Below are positions 45,801-49,889 of a stretch of DNA of 64,000 nucleotides, piece by piece. This DNA comes from Oegoconia quadripuncta (Eukaryota; Arthropoda; Insecta; Lepidoptera; Autostichidae). Numbering within the stretch: the first letter of the stretch is position 1; each line of letters opens with the position of its first letter. The DNA lies in contig OX438749.1 in the NCBI GenBank assembly GCA_949316235.1, positions 17,748,414-17,812,413 on the forward strand, given 5' to 3'. A program made the position numbers and the translations under genes. The notes under the pieces are model-generated. The model saw nothing but the letters and a program-made list of their open reading frames with translations, was not told the DNA's origin and ran no database searches.

Positions 45801-46999
45801 ATCCTGAACTTCTACAATGAAGGGACTGAGAAAGTGTAATTGAAAGCAATTTAAAAGAGCATCATGACCATGACAAATTTAATCAAGGGTGGTTCTAATA
45901 CTGATCTGAATACACTATTTAATGCTACAAACCACCAGCTCACAAACACTTTTTAAACAACAGAGTAGTTAAAAACTGGAACATACCAAGAGAACAAGAA
46001 ACAACAGGACAAACGCATCCAGCCAACAAAGTACAAATGAGAGGAGCACTATTGAATACAGAGGCTTGTCATTTTCTGGCTGGTTAAGCCAGAATTACAA
46101 ATAATAATAACAAACTAGTTCTCAAAAAATGTAAAAGCAAAAGAAAAAGACCAATGAGGAAATAAAATACTTTCCAATACCAATTTTTATTCCAGAGTCT
46201 TGGATGTTTATGTAAATATATATTTATGTTTATCCATTATCTAGTATCCATAGTACATGCTATGCTTAATTTGCGACTAGATGATAGGTGTAAGGGTCTA
46301 AAATATTTATTATTTCAAACCTACGACAAACCCAGGGAAACTGGTACGGATAACCTGTTTGGTGTAGTGGCACAGTAGTGGTAGAAACTCTAACTATAGA
46401 GTCAGACCCTTTGGTATAGACCAAAAGGTCGCGGGTTCAAATCCCGCTAGGGCATAGTATACTAGCATAATATGTTTGTATGATGAATACATACACGTGT
46501 CCCCATGTTTTGGATGTTTTTCATTTATTTACAAAAAAAAATGTATTTGTGTAGTTTTATCTGGTATCCATAATACAAGCATAGTTTCTTAGTGTGGAAA
46601 TAGATGGCGCTATGCGTAAAGATATTTATGAAAGGCTTTTGAGCCCTATTCAGATATATAGACCCTATCAACCCATTTTTTTTACAATTCAAGTCAGAGC
46701 ATATTAGTAATAAAATACCTTCACTTTTATCTTAGATGTGGGGTTATCCGGTAGTCCATTCAATATACAATCCAATAAATCACCGCCGTCGCTATTTATA
46801 ATACGTCGCGGCAAAAATTTTACAATCTACAACAAACGCAAACTTTTTAATCTATATTCTATTTTGCAAAGTACAAAAGTTAAAAAAGTACTAAACAAAC
46901 ATTATCACTCTTCAGTTTACAAAATTCCCGTAACTCTTCACGCCTACTGTTTACGTGTCCTAGTTCTTTAATTTTACTGTAAATCTTTTCCACATCCAT
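12719..46999 (-). CDS. FANCI: FANCI, Fanconi anaemia group I protein (24 coding exons, complete)
   Basis: FANCI forms the ID2 heterodimer with FANCD2. The complex clamps on DNA at stalled forks and interstrand crosslinks in the nucleus and is locked by mono-ubiquitination. I spliced 24 coding exons (listed separately); all introns are GT-AG, phases join without a break, and the total is 3924 nt, 1307 aa plus stop. The human protein is about 1328 aa. Recognisable blocks in order include CRWKENQLVQLAAMFKDM (about 165-185), the RK(G)LYS ubiquitination-site region (K508), SSSQ (539-542), EDEDLEDILASQ (exon 14), RTGHVVLN (exon 21), and ARDFRIKGPVLQEVL near the C-terminus, which matches the conserved STSRDFKIKGNIL of vertebrate FANCI. 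The start ATG has AAAATGG context. The human acidic and polybasic C-terminal tail is missing. Introns are full of transposons. Identification rests on remembered human sequence; exon structure is read directly. Confidence 0.95.
13238..13878 (-). mobile_element. SINE family 3, interrupted by SINE 2 and a third repeat
   Basis: The tail (AGCGCCATCTAGTTGTACAC) is at 13250-13270, the head (GAGATTTGAACCCGCAACC) at 13808-13830. Between them sit SINE 2 (13283-13555) and a piece of the GTAGGGGT..GGCAGAGACC repeat (13690-13795). The whole of FANCI intron 23 is thus nested repeats. Confidence 0.75.
13283..13555 (-). mobile_element. SINE family 2 nested in SINE 3
   Basis: Runs from TTCGGACACTTACACCAATC to GAACCCGCAACCGTTGGTTTC on plus. 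The internal CATCATCATC run is a local microsatellite. Confidence 0.78.
13919..14111 (-). CDS. FANCI: FANCI coding exon 23 (residues 1200-1264)
   Basis: Acceptor TTTGTCGACAG, donor GTAAAT. Encodes FERLLKLSGKKLSAITDNLI, TYLEASQQQQS and RDTKLIPRLVLEAELFSKHV. These match human MEKLVKLSGSHLTPL and [20 protein letters not shown]. Confidence 0.95.
14641..15045 (-). mobile_element. SINE family 4 (tail 1), full length, with target-site duplication
   Basis: The minus-strand copy starts GGCTTTTTGGCGGAATCTCG and ends in (AAG)n. It is flanked by ATCGTTATAACT at 14629-14640 and 15047-15058. Tail 1 contains CTCGAAACTGGCAGTAATGT and AGGTTGACTGGTTGCCA. It lies in FANCI intron 22. Confidence 0.9.
15307..15496 (-). 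CDS. FANCI: FANCI coding exon 22 (residues 1137-1200)
   Basis: Acceptor AATCTGTTACAG, donor GTATGT. Encodes LYKSVVIQLCQLTTWTSRIA then TACVRLYCLLATLAKQL, corresponding to human AIIMQLGTLLTFFHELV and KDLCKMYTTLTALVRYYL. Confidence 0.9.
15558..15863 (-). mobile_element. SINE family 1 copy in FANCI intron 21
   Basis: Reversed copy from TTTTTATGCACTACGGGTAA to GGAGCCACGGAGACGGTCG. It has an internal deletion compared with the 10682 copy. Confidence 0.82.
15864..16465. other. Part of FANCI intron 21, unassigned
   Basis: An open frame of 120 codons (15844-16206, plus) shows no recognisable domain and overlaps the SINE head. I treat it as chance or a decayed retroelement. Confidence 0.4.
16466..16667 (-). 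CDS. FANCI: FANCI coding exon 21 (residues 1070-1137)
   Basis: Acceptor TTCCATCACAG, donor GTAAGG. Encodes EEDTSAGEDDSNNFPTIDTR then TGHVVLNNICAHMN and ..TEHLLQRARDLAAALP, matching human [20 protein letters not shown] and AEKVLEEVDWLITKL. The acceptor choice is set by phase; the acidic start is less constrained. Confidence 0.87.
17201..17356 (-). CDS. FANCI: FANCI coding exon 20 (residues 1018-1069)
   Basis: Acceptor TCGTTGTAG, donor GTAAGT, phase 0. Encodes VTVKLEEYVRSTKQDCLVLI, PPLLSAG and ends LSTALGRID, aligning with human VQMLSWTSKICKENS..FCKSLMNLLFS and HGHLGDID. Confidence 0.9.
17575..17705 (+). repeat. LINE 3'-UTR fragment in FANCI intron 19
   Basis: AAAGAGCAACCCCTCGAGTT and TTGCTTGTTCTTCTCTGGGG match the LINE 3'-UTR of 39895-39945. 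Confidence 0.7.
17943..18124 (-). CDS. FANCI: FANCI coding exon 19 with acidic Glu/Gly stretch (residues 957-1017)
   Basis: Acceptor CATTGCAG. Encodes ISGLLEQVHTALTQGEAEGE then GEERGGRRVVTALAQVAAVL. I end it at GCA|GTCAGT because this keeps phase 0 into exon 20 and aligns with human SSPQFVQML. The more obvious GTAAGT at 17898 would put a stop in exon 20. The GEAEGEGEE stretch is coded by a purine run of GAG/GGG codons. Confidence 0.85.
18185..18350 (+). repeat. Dispersed repeat (CCTATGACAC type)
   Basis: ACCCGACAGTACATTTTGCG, ATAAAATGTATCCTATGACAC and ATCGGTCGATCCGTTTAGGC match the family seen at 12350-12560 in opposite orientation. In FANCI intron 18. Confidence 0.65.
18708..18985 (+). mobile_element. 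SINE family 3, full length
   Basis: Head TGTTTGGTGTAGTGGTTAGA (A box) and GGTTGCGGGTTCGAATCCCG (B box), then GTTTGTGTGATGAATACGG, 3' end AACTAGATGGCGCTGTGTG and TATTTATTT. It resembles a tRNA without its acceptor pairing, so a SINE and not a tRNA gene. Confidence 0.86.
19061..19370 (-). mobile_element. SINE family 5 with 12-bp target-site duplication
   Basis: Flanked by TGCTTAACTGTT at 19061-19072 and 19359-19370. On minus it starts GGAGCGTCGGTGGCTCAGTG with B box AGGTCCAGGTTCGATCCCC and ends with a TGATAATGA-like tail. In FANCI intron 18. Confidence 0.86.
19397..19524 (-). CDS. FANCI: FANCI coding exon 18 (residues 914-957)
   Basis: Acceptor TTTATCCAG, donor GTAAGG. Encodes ALSCLDVFKECLTLLFSPNF and MDSFLPTI, aligned with human LLCLEGLQKIFSAVQQF and IQQFLRAL. 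Confidence 0.92.
20322..20642 (-). mobile_element. SINE family 1 copy in FANCI intron 17
   Basis: Long T run then TTTTATGCACTTCGGTTTCG, ending at CAGCCACGGAGGCC; the reversed B box is GGGATCGAACCCGCGACCTC. Confidence 0.85.
20806..20979 (-). CDS. FANCI: FANCI coding exon 17 (residues 856-914)
   Basis: Acceptor TTTTCCACAG, donor GTCAGT. Encodes RRDFHHWALRCVLSSLTERF then RVTADIAGVMYRRCLC, aligning with human FMRYAVNVALQKVQQL and FQNLCDITRVLLWRY. Confidence 0.92.
21793..22838. mobile_element. Foldback element with inverted repeats of about 240 bp
   Basis: Left arm from AAAGGGGTTCGAAGATTTTT to about 22045 and right arm from about 22610 to AATCTTCGAACCCCTTT. Shared text includes CACGGCGCACGATAA, TATATATCGATTGGGG and GTTACTGAGTTATTTGCATG. 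The interior (about 560 bp) is AT-rich and non-coding. It lies in FANCI intron 16. Confidence 0.85.
22903..23126 (-). CDS. FANCI: FANCI coding exon 16 with Lys/SQ-rich segment (residues 782-856)
   Basis: Acceptor ATTTTAG, donor GTAAGT. The segment VKSQTSQKSQKSQKDKGKG (802-820) packs four SQ motifs (S804, S807, S810, S813) between lysines, then VKLSNLVKERAGPF. Its place corresponds to the human linker [20 protein letters not shown]. SQ is the ATM/ATR consensus; phosphorylation here is inference. Confidence 0.93.
23306..23540 (+). mobile_element. SINE family 1, diverged copy
   Basis: CGGCGGTCGTGGTTTCGATTCCCAGCGGGT with a deletion in the head, then ACTCGGTTTGGTTGATGGTG and CTCATCCTCACTTAACATT. 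In FANCI intron 15. Confidence 0.75.
23612..23751. mobile_element. Small MITE (GCGTAGCATGACA type)
   Basis: Begins GCGTAGCATGACATCGAATG and ends AAACGTTTATCGCGCCTGTCATGCG. Another copy is at 55966-56104, and a third is split around the SINE at 10682. Short termini TAGCATGACA / TGTCATGC(T)A are inverted. Confidence 0.7.
23890..24078 (-). CDS. FANCI: FANCI coding exon 15 (residues 719-781)
   Basis: Acceptor CTTTTAG, donor GTATGT, phase 0. Encodes LTDITPESKAKSLKVQLILQ, CYETLIAHQIMQW, and ..RLFKSCNQLLDQTK, aligned to human [20 protein letters not shown] and LFMCYKKLSDILNEK. Confidence 0.94.
25071..25250 (-). CDS. FANCI: FANCI coding exon 14 (residues 659-718)
   Basis: Acceptor CCTTTCCAG, donor GTATGT, phase 0 on both ends. 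Encodes EPISRLLYSIAQFLQPMEDE then DLEDILASQTAD, clearly human LQEPLDYLLCCIQ and FYEDLDDILESITNRM. Confidence 0.95.
25356..25799. repeat. 21-bp minisatellite made of FANCI splice-donor copies
   Basis: About 21 units of ACTGACCGTACACACCACTAA (plus strand). On the minus strand each unit reads as TTTAGTGGTRTGTACGGTCAG and thus holds a GT(A/G)TGT donor preceded by AGTG. The first unit is the true exon 13 donor. The unit length is a multiple of three. Confidence 0.93.
25794..25954 (-). CDS. FANCI: FANCI coding exon 13 (residues 605-658); donor lies in a 21-bp minisatellite
   Basis: Acceptor TTTTTTCGCAG. Encodes ECSKEKAVLHESILELLYDH.. and ..DKCVQMNAVIATLV, matching human LLSQLKQF..LEACIL. I chose the GTATGT donor at 25793; a GTGGTA donor three bases earlier is also in phase. 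The donor sequence is the first copy of the 21-bp array running down to 25356, so further in-phase donors follow every 21 bp. Confidence 0.88.
26675..26778 (-). CDS. FANCI: FANCI coding exon 12 (residues 570-605)
   Basis: Acceptor TTATTTGCAG, donor GTATGT. Encodes RNEAMCMEVVSILRRCLLQ and AAVKQLLYT, matching human NETFCLEIMDSLRRCL and VRLMLYEG. Confidence 0.95.
26849..27272 (+). mobile_element. MITE (TTAGGTCCTTA family), copy 2
   Basis: TATTAGGTCCTTAACTATGA at one end and TTTCATAGGTAAAGACCCAATA at the other, inverted, TA-flanked. In FANCI intron 11. Confidence 0.85.
27321..27491 (-). CDS. FANCI: FANCI coding exon 11, SQ phosphosite region (residues 513-570)
   Basis: Acceptor CGGTTTTAG, donor GTGAGT. 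Encodes LALSGFLTVLRHVKLSRTFS then SSQSGSSEQY. S541-Q542 falls exactly 33 residues after K508, the same spacing as S556 after K523 in human FANCI. The following human SQ sites are not kept as SQ here. Confidence 0.95.
27617..27734 (+). mobile_element. SINE family 4 (tail 2), 5'-truncated
   Basis: Starts in the body (GAATTACTTGTTTTGACTGA), continues AACTGAAGAAATAAGAGAAA into tail 2 (GACATGGCTGTTATGGGCTA) and ends in an A run. Confidence 0.85.
28060..28420. repeat. Degenerate direct repeats of about 100-120 bp
   Basis: GTTGCTTAACTTC(A/-)..AATCGA..C(A/G)ACT.CGCTAAT recurs at about 28207 and 28320 with CGGCAATAGTG/CGAAATAGTGG blocks. Traces recur at 19010, 29270, 40318 and 41880 (GCATTCGCTATTCG). 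Confidence 0.55.
29300..29960 (-). repeat. LINE 3' end remnant with (CAATA)n tail
   Basis: Begins with a pentamer run (ACAATACAATACAATAC) and CTTTATTGCACAACA, the reversed tail of a Jockey-type LINE. Farther on, TTATCACTAAAAGCGATCTC and TTCCAGGCAACC are another reversed LINE tail. No intact ORF. Confidence 0.6.
30374..30670. mobile_element. Hairpin MITE with arms of about 114 bp
   Basis: Left arm ATCCCATCAAAAACATAAAA to 30487 and right arm 30556-30670 pair with only a few mismatches; the loop is about 70 bp. Non-coding, in FANCI intron 10. Confidence 0.85.
30680..32186. other. FANCI intron 10, mostly unassigned
   Basis: Holds a moderately GC-rich block (31430-31800) with no ORF and no relative in the window. 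The rest is AT-rich and featureless to my reading. Confidence 0.4.
32187..32328. mobile_element. MITE with GGTGTCGATTCGGA termini, short form
   Basis: TGGTGTCGATTCGGATATAC and CATCCGAATCGACACCA are inverted; the inner arms ACTAAAACTAGTTTTA / CTAAAACTGGTTTTAG also pair. Related to 8573-8894. Confidence 0.82.
32825..32945 (-). repeat. RTE-like LINE 3' end fragment
   Basis: Reversed text of CGCGGGAATTACTTACTTTATCGGGATAAAAATTATCCTATG, the same block as 34660-34868 and 63330-63478 in the plus direction. Confidence 0.6.
33073..33277 (-). CDS. FANCI: FANCI coding exon 10, carries predicted ubiquitination lysine K508 (residues 445-513)
   Basis: Acceptor TTGATCAG, donor GTATCA. Encodes AAAVLDAVHPLINFSTRTRD and ALVMVCRKGLYS. 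The RK aligns without gaps to human LRKAMFANQ, whose lysine is K523, the FANCI mono-ubiquitination site. The AAG for K508 is at 33087-33089. Confidence 0.95.
33309..33704 (+). mobile_element. MITE (TTAGGTCCTTA family), copy 3
   Basis: TGAGGTCCTTACCTATGAAA and TTTCATAGGTAAAGACCTAATA termini. This copy keeps the presumed ancestral single-copy centre and is the reference for the rearranged copy 1. In FANCI intron 9. Confidence 0.85.
33955..34162. repeat. Two SINE 1 fragments in opposite orientation
   Basis: 33955-34078 reads as reversed SINE 1 (ACACTACGGGTTCGTTGAAC..GATAAGATGGTGGCAG). 34080-34162 reads forward (CTTCGGTCTCATCTTCACTT to GTTATGCATT). They meet tail to tail. Confidence 0.65.
34660..34868 (+). 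repeat. RTE-like LINE 3' end
   Basis: Contains GCGGGAACTACTCATTTTAT, CCGTTTCGCCGTGATTGAGC and ends ATTTATAATATTAG, a typical terminal pattern of RTE-type insect LINEs. No coding part remains. Confidence 0.65.
35282..35496 (-). CDS. FANCI: FANCI coding exon 9 (residues 373-445)
   Basis: Acceptor ATATTTCAG, donor GTGCAG (non-consensus after GTGCA). Encodes RQLTVMGLINLAFSLLSVSK and later ETASHILTQLADKL, aligned with human THVTQGLVELGFIL and EILEQVLNRVV. Confidence 0.92.
35508..35690 (+). repeat. Dispersed repeat (GTAGGGGT-GGCAGAGA type)
   Basis: GTCACGCCTGTTTCCCGCAG and GGGTAGGCAGAGATCACAG, then CACACCTCTTTTGCTTC and CATGCTCGTCGGTTTAGG. Pieces recur at 13690, 24460, 37018, 37285 and 58225. It abuts FANCI exon 9. 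Confidence 0.6.
36014..36240 (-). mobile_element. SINE family 1, 5'-truncated
   Basis: T run, TTATGCACAACGGGTGGGTA, then the SINE 1 body to CCAGGCGGACATTTAAAA; the tRNA-like head is missing. In FANCI intron 8. Confidence 0.8.
36765..36892 (-). CDS. FANCI: FANCI coding exon 8 (residues 331-373)
   Basis: Acceptor ATTACTTAG, donor GTAAGT. Encodes VIRAAIEQRILDGIRSKE.. and ..VASVLKVLTTE. The 3.75-kb intron 5' of it (36893-40646) holds the LINE fragment split by a mariner. Confidence 0.9.
37464..38733 (-). mobile_element. mariner element with TA duplication
   Basis: Termini AAGTATCGGGAAT(T/A)TGTCAATAAAA are inverted and each end abuts TA (37462-37463 and 38734-38735). It is about 1.27 kb, the usual mariner size. 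Both flanks read as one LINE reverse transcriptase, proving insertion into it. Confidence 0.92.
37507..38551 (-). pseudogene. mariner transposase, frameshifted
   Basis: Starts MENIVEQRGCLKFCVSNDIS with the helix-turn-helix GRPSTATTKENIDRIKKLV. The first catalytic Asp block TGDETWVYEY is in another frame from both flanks, so there are two frameshifts, near 38105 and 38030. The C-terminal part has HHDNAPSHTA and YSPDMAPSDFFLFPKLK, the second and third Asp of the DDD triad with 34 residues between. It is non-functional as read. Confidence 0.9.
40647..40846 (-). CDS. FANCI: FANCI coding exon 7 (residues 264-330)
   Basis: Acceptor ATTTTTAG, donor GTGAGT. Encodes ..IYHITQGTADPELIRRHIK.. and LLRAPLLVDLALALSDK, matching human [20 protein letters not shown] and FSIALLLSVTR. 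Ends in phase 0. Confidence 0.93.
41693..41823 (-). CDS. FANCI: FANCI coding exon 6 (residues 220-264)
   Basis: Acceptor CATTTCAG, donor GTAGGC. Encodes LCKAYHIEIVLSHLSHYF.. and an acidic end ..ESTTMDIDDIG, corresponding to the human region before [13 protein letters not shown]. Confidence 0.9.
42057..42083. repeat. GGATA pentamer microsatellite
   Basis: About four to five tandem AGGAT units. It is not a permutation of the insect telomere repeat TTAGG. Confidence 0.8.
42472..42582 (-). CDS. FANCI: FANCI coding exon 5 (residues 183-220)
   Basis: Acceptor GTTTCAG, donor GTAAGC. Encodes DMQLSRNDHKQVVNKL.. and ..IPPDTLPPLVHQLLK. The PPLVHQLL block matches human IPPLVYQLL. Confidence 0.94.
43125..43370 (+). 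repeat. Dispersed repeat (GTCAAGACC..CCCAAATAGGGTGG type)
   Basis: Shares CCCAAAT(A/G)GGGTGGTC(C/A)GAGA and TTAATGCTTGAAA with 49890-50170; a reversed end is at 6455-6520. The element type is unknown. Confidence 0.6.
43381..43608 (+). mobile_element. SINE family 2, full length
   Basis: Head GGATTGGTGTAGTGGATAGA (A box) and CGGTTGCGGGTTCGAATCCC (B box), body with TGTTTGTGTGATGAATATG, 3' end GACTAGATGATTGGTGTAAG and TGTCCGAAATATTTATTT. Reference copy for this family; in FANCI intron 4. Confidence 0.88.
43882..44049 (-). CDS. FANCI: FANCI coding exon 4 (residues 127-183)
   Basis: Acceptor ATTATCAG, donor GTGAGT, split codons at both ends. Carries ..EFKEQCVHSLCQCRWKENQL and VQLAAMFK, aligning with human EECKKQLINTLCSGRW and VIQLTSMFKD. 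This is one of the clearest matches that identifies the gene. Confidence 0.95.
44099..44655 (-). mobile_element. 5'-truncated LINE ORF2 C-terminus with 12-bp target-site duplication
   Basis: Flanked by AGGACCATATTA (44099-44110 and 44644-44655). The minus-strand frame is open to a stop at 44194. It reads WEYHFGVQSLVKGIWYRTIQ, then FRLRSGHIPTNKFYHMM and SPLCTLCDKPDDVLHFLLEC, a C-terminal Cys/His motif of non-LTR elements. The A-rich tail lies at the low-coordinate end. In FANCI intron 3, and apparently recent because the frame is intact. Confidence 0.88.
44727..44935 (-). mobile_element. SINE family 1, 5'-truncated
   Basis: T run and TTATGCAGAACTGGTTTGTA through to GATGGTGGTAGCTAGCC; the head is absent. 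In FANCI intron 3. Confidence 0.8.
45067..45239 (-). CDS. FANCI: FANCI coding exon 3 (residues 70-127)
   Basis: Acceptor TTTCAG, donor GTAAGT. Enters in phase 0 and leaves with two bases (AT). Encodes VVEVVLQTMRKESTS.. and ..GDVISRLCLELSRLSVDD, an amphipathic helical repeat region. Confidence 0.92.
46193..46320 (+). repeat. SINE family 2, 3' half
   Basis: CTTGGATGTTTATGTAAATA, TATCCATAGTACATGCTATG and GACTAGATGATAGGTGTAAG correspond to the second half of the 43381 copy. In FANCI intron 2. Confidence 0.7.
46351..46640 (+). mobile_element. SINE family 3 copy with duplicated head
   Basis: CTGTTTGGTGTAGTGGCACA starts the head. AGAAACTCTAACTATAGAGT and TTGGTATAGACC repeat locally before GGTCGCGGGTTCAAATCCCG. 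It ends GATGGCGCTATGCGTAA. Lies just inside FANCI intron 2. Confidence 0.8.
46719..46826 (-). CDS. FANCI: FANCI coding exon 2 (residues 34-69)
   Basis: Acceptor TTGTTGTAG, donor GTATTT, phase 0 on both sides. Encodes IVKFLPRRIINS..LLDCILNGLPDN, matching the family's N-terminal solenoid helix around the human AIFKGSPCSEE stretch. The preceding intron is only 74 bp. Confidence 0.9.
46901..46999 (-). CDS. FANCI: FANCI coding exon 1 (residues 1-33)
   Basis: Starts MDVEKIYSKIKELG. The ATG lies in AAAATGG, with A at -3 and G at +4. The exon ends in phase 0 at ..KSDN before a GTTTGT donor. The N-terminus is short and helical, as in the family, and is weakly conserved. Confidence 0.88.
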
Positions 47000-47077
47000 T
47001 TTATTTGTTTTGAATTTGAAACAACAAACCAAACAAACAATGAAAGAAAACCAAACGCATACTACACCCGCTCCAAG

Positions 47078-47141
47078 TTACTATACTCTTCTTCTTCTTA
47101 TTTTTGAGGATGGCAACCAGTCAACCTCTTACTATACTCTT
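47078..47141 (-). mobile_element. 38-bp SINE family 4 tip with 13-bp target-site duplication, upstream of FANCI
   Basis: TTACTATACTCTT occurs at 47078-47090 and 47129-47141. Between them are 38 bp (47091-47128) identical in kind to the SINE 4 tail-1 end: GAGGTTGACTGGTTGCCATC then CTCAAAAATAAGAAGAAG on minus. It sits 92 bp 5' of the FANCI ATG. Confidence 0.88.
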
Positions 47142-47499
47142 TGACCCGCTGACGGTCGGTGTATATAGGGATGGAATGTGATCTATGGATGTCATCGAAG
47201 TTGGATAAACATCGCATCATTCATGCATCGACGCGTCTCTCTCTATACGTTGAGAGGCCAATATCGATATTTTATATACGAGAATAATACCGAAATTCCA
47301 ACCAACAAGATTTCCTGTATTGACTGAGAACTTTAAACAATCAAAGAGAATTTGTTCAGAAACTCATATCGCCACAACAGCCTCATTCATTTTGCAATAT
47401 TGTTTTTTACTTAGTCGGTAGTCGGTAGGTACCTATATTATTTAACCCAAAACGCTATCGAAAAAGTTACTTATAATAAATATTTAAGTATTTAAAAAC

Positions 47500-47940
47500 C
47501 AAAATACCCGGCACCATATTTTGTATTTTGCGGATGTTATGTTGGCTTTTTAACCATAAAATGAATTCTGACACCCCGGGTACCAAGACGAATCTACACC
47601 GTGTAACGGTTAAGTGTAGTCATATTTTAAGGGCTTGTTCTACCCATCAATACGAACAACTTTTACTATGGGGGCAACTTCGAAATCGCGAAAAAAAAAT
47701 CAGCTGTTCCATAGAAAATTTCAATAACCTCCCGATGCAATGTATGAAACAGCAGATTTTTTTTTCGCGATTTCGAAGTTGCCCCCATAGTAAAAGTTGT
47801 TCGTATTGATGGGTAGAACAAGCCCTTAAAATATGACTACACTTAACCGTTACACCCTGTATAGACACCATGCACTTCGAAATCGGTCAAGTCGATTAGG
47901 TTGCAGGATGTGCCAAAGTAACGGACACACATGCAGTCGG
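47500..47940 (-). repeat. Dispersed repeat (CCTATGACAC type) split by a hairpin MITE
   Basis: Left part ATATTTTGTATTTTGCGGAT..ACCCCGGGTACCAAGACGAATC and right part CACTTCGAAATCGGTCAAGT..GGTTGCAGGATGTGCC match the two halves of the repeat at 12350-12560. Confidence 0.7.
47597..47859. mobile_element. Hairpin MITE, arms about 118 bp, TA-flanked
   Basis: Inverted arms start CACCGTGTAACGGTTAAGTG and CAGGGTGTAACGGTTAAGTG. The next hundred bases, including GGGCTTGTTCTACCCATCAA, match perfectly. TA at both flanks. Only about 25 bp of unpaired centre. Confidence 0.9.
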
Positions 47941-48479
47941 GTAAAAAACCGGTACCTAGATACTGAAAACAGAACAAACATTTCGAACATTATTAGCATA
48001 ATTTCAACGTTGGTTTCATACACGGTACATACCACAAAAAAATATTATACGGCGTGAGCGAAGATAATCTTCTTGTTCTGCTTTGATAAAATTATTTGTA
48101 TTGTCATTAAAAAGTCAATATTATTATACAGATTGAGTGAATTCAGCAAAGATGACTATTGACAAGTTGAAGTAACAAGTTTCTAGTACCTACGAACTGA
48201 GTTTTCTTCCAAAGAAATCGCAGGAAATGCGTGTGTTTTGTCCAGTGATTGAAGACTTGTTAAAGACTTGTTGGGAGAATGTGATGTTATCATATTTTAT
48301 TGAATTGATTTTACATGTAACTCTTTGTTGCGCTAACTTGTTGTAATGTATACAGTCTGTGGTTTTAAACAGTCTCCAAATTGAAGGAGGGGATTGTATT
48401 GCTGTAAGTGATTATAAATCAATTAAAAAAAGTATACTTTAAAAAAATCTAAATATCGAATTTATTTTGAAGCATGTTT

Positions 48480-49760
48480 TTTTTGCGTATACTAAGGTAT
48501 CGGCAAGTTCAAATTCCCACGCTGCCGCCACACGCCGCCTAGTCAGCGCCGACAAAGGGACCGGCTTCTTTGTCGGCATCTACAGCCGCACGCGCCGCGC
48601 GGGTATGCAAGCGACTTCGCTAAACTCCTGTTAGTCTGCCCGCTGCCGCCACCGCGAAAGCACAAGCACACGTGGTACGACTTTCGTAAATTTTGCTTAA
48701 AATAAAATGTCGCGTTACTCTAACAGAGATTACTTGGAAATGGTGCGGAGAGGTACCCGGATCGTCCGACGCCGTCACGGGAAACAATGCTGGCTGCTAC
48801 ACAACGCCTGCTCGACTACGGGCAGTTTGCAGTTCCAGCGCATGCTGGTGGGCGTGGCAACGTGGGCCTGCCCGTCGACGTACAAGAGCAGATCCTGCAG
48901 TTTTTTGAGGATGAGCCCCGCGCCAGTACAAGTGAAGCTGGTCGTCGCTTCGGCCTGAATCCTACCATAGTTTGGCGCCTATTGAAGAAGAACCAGCAGC
49001 ACCCGTTCCATTTTTGACGAGTTCAGGATTTGCTGCCCACTGATAACGTCGGCCGAGTCGAGTTTTGTAGATGGCTCCTCGAACATCAGCATGTAAACAT
49101 TTTGTGGACCGACGAGGCGCTATTCACGCGGGTTGGCGTTTACAACGTGCATAATGAACACTGGTGGGCGCACAGGGAAACAACCCTCATGTGACCAAAA
49201 ACGACTCGTTCCAAACTCGTTTTAGTTTGAACATAATATGGGCTGGTATTATCGGCACCCATTTATTAGGACCTTATTTTATAGAAGGTCGTCTCACCTG
49301 CCTTACCTACCTGGATCTGCTGCATCAGGTTGTCGATGAGATGCTGATGGATATCCCATTGGCACTCCACAGAGACTTGTACTACCAGCAGGACGGTGCA
49401 CCACCACATTACGGTAACATTGTGCGCAACTACCTGAATGATACGTTTGGAGCACAGTGGGTGGGACGTGGTGGTCCAGTGGCTTGGCCTCCTCGGTCTC
49501 CGGACCTTACACCTTTAGACTTTTATTTATGGGGTGATGTGAAAAGACTAGTGTACAACGAGGAAATTACCAGTGTAGTGCAATTGCGTTCGCGAGTCGT
49601 GTCTGCCTTTGAAACGGTTAACGAAAACGTTTACGTTTTACGAAAACTCTAGGCGACGTGCCGAACTGTGTATTGCTCGTGGAGGCCCACATTTTGAGCA
49701 GTTGTTACGAATAACATAAGTCACATTACGTAAGTGTCTATAACCTTAAATTTTATTTCG
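48480..49760 (+). pseudogene. Broken Tc1/mariner-type (IS630-like) transposase
   Basis: Begins MSRYSNRDYLEMVRRGTR at 48707. It shifts frame near 48785 into LLDYGQFAVPAHAGGRGNVG, VQEQILQFFEDEPRAST and HTH-like FGLNPTIVWRLLKK, with a stop after HPFHF at 49017. Then FCRWLLEHQHVNILWTDEAL (first Asp), a frameshift near 49175, FSLNIIWAGIIGTHLLGPYF, YYQQDGAPPHYGNIVRNYLN (second Asp) and WPPRSPDLTPLDFYLWGDVK (third). A GC-rich leader precedes it. Inactive, with at least three lesions. I did not find its terminal repeats. Confidence 0.88.
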
Positions 49761-49889
49761 AACACCTCAACCTCTAAATGTCTTTATGTCGGTACGCTAC
49801 ACGTACCAATAAAAAAAATCTAATCAACATTACTTGGCTTCAACACTATTGGTAATTTGGGAGAGAAGGAAACTACGCAATGGGTATAC

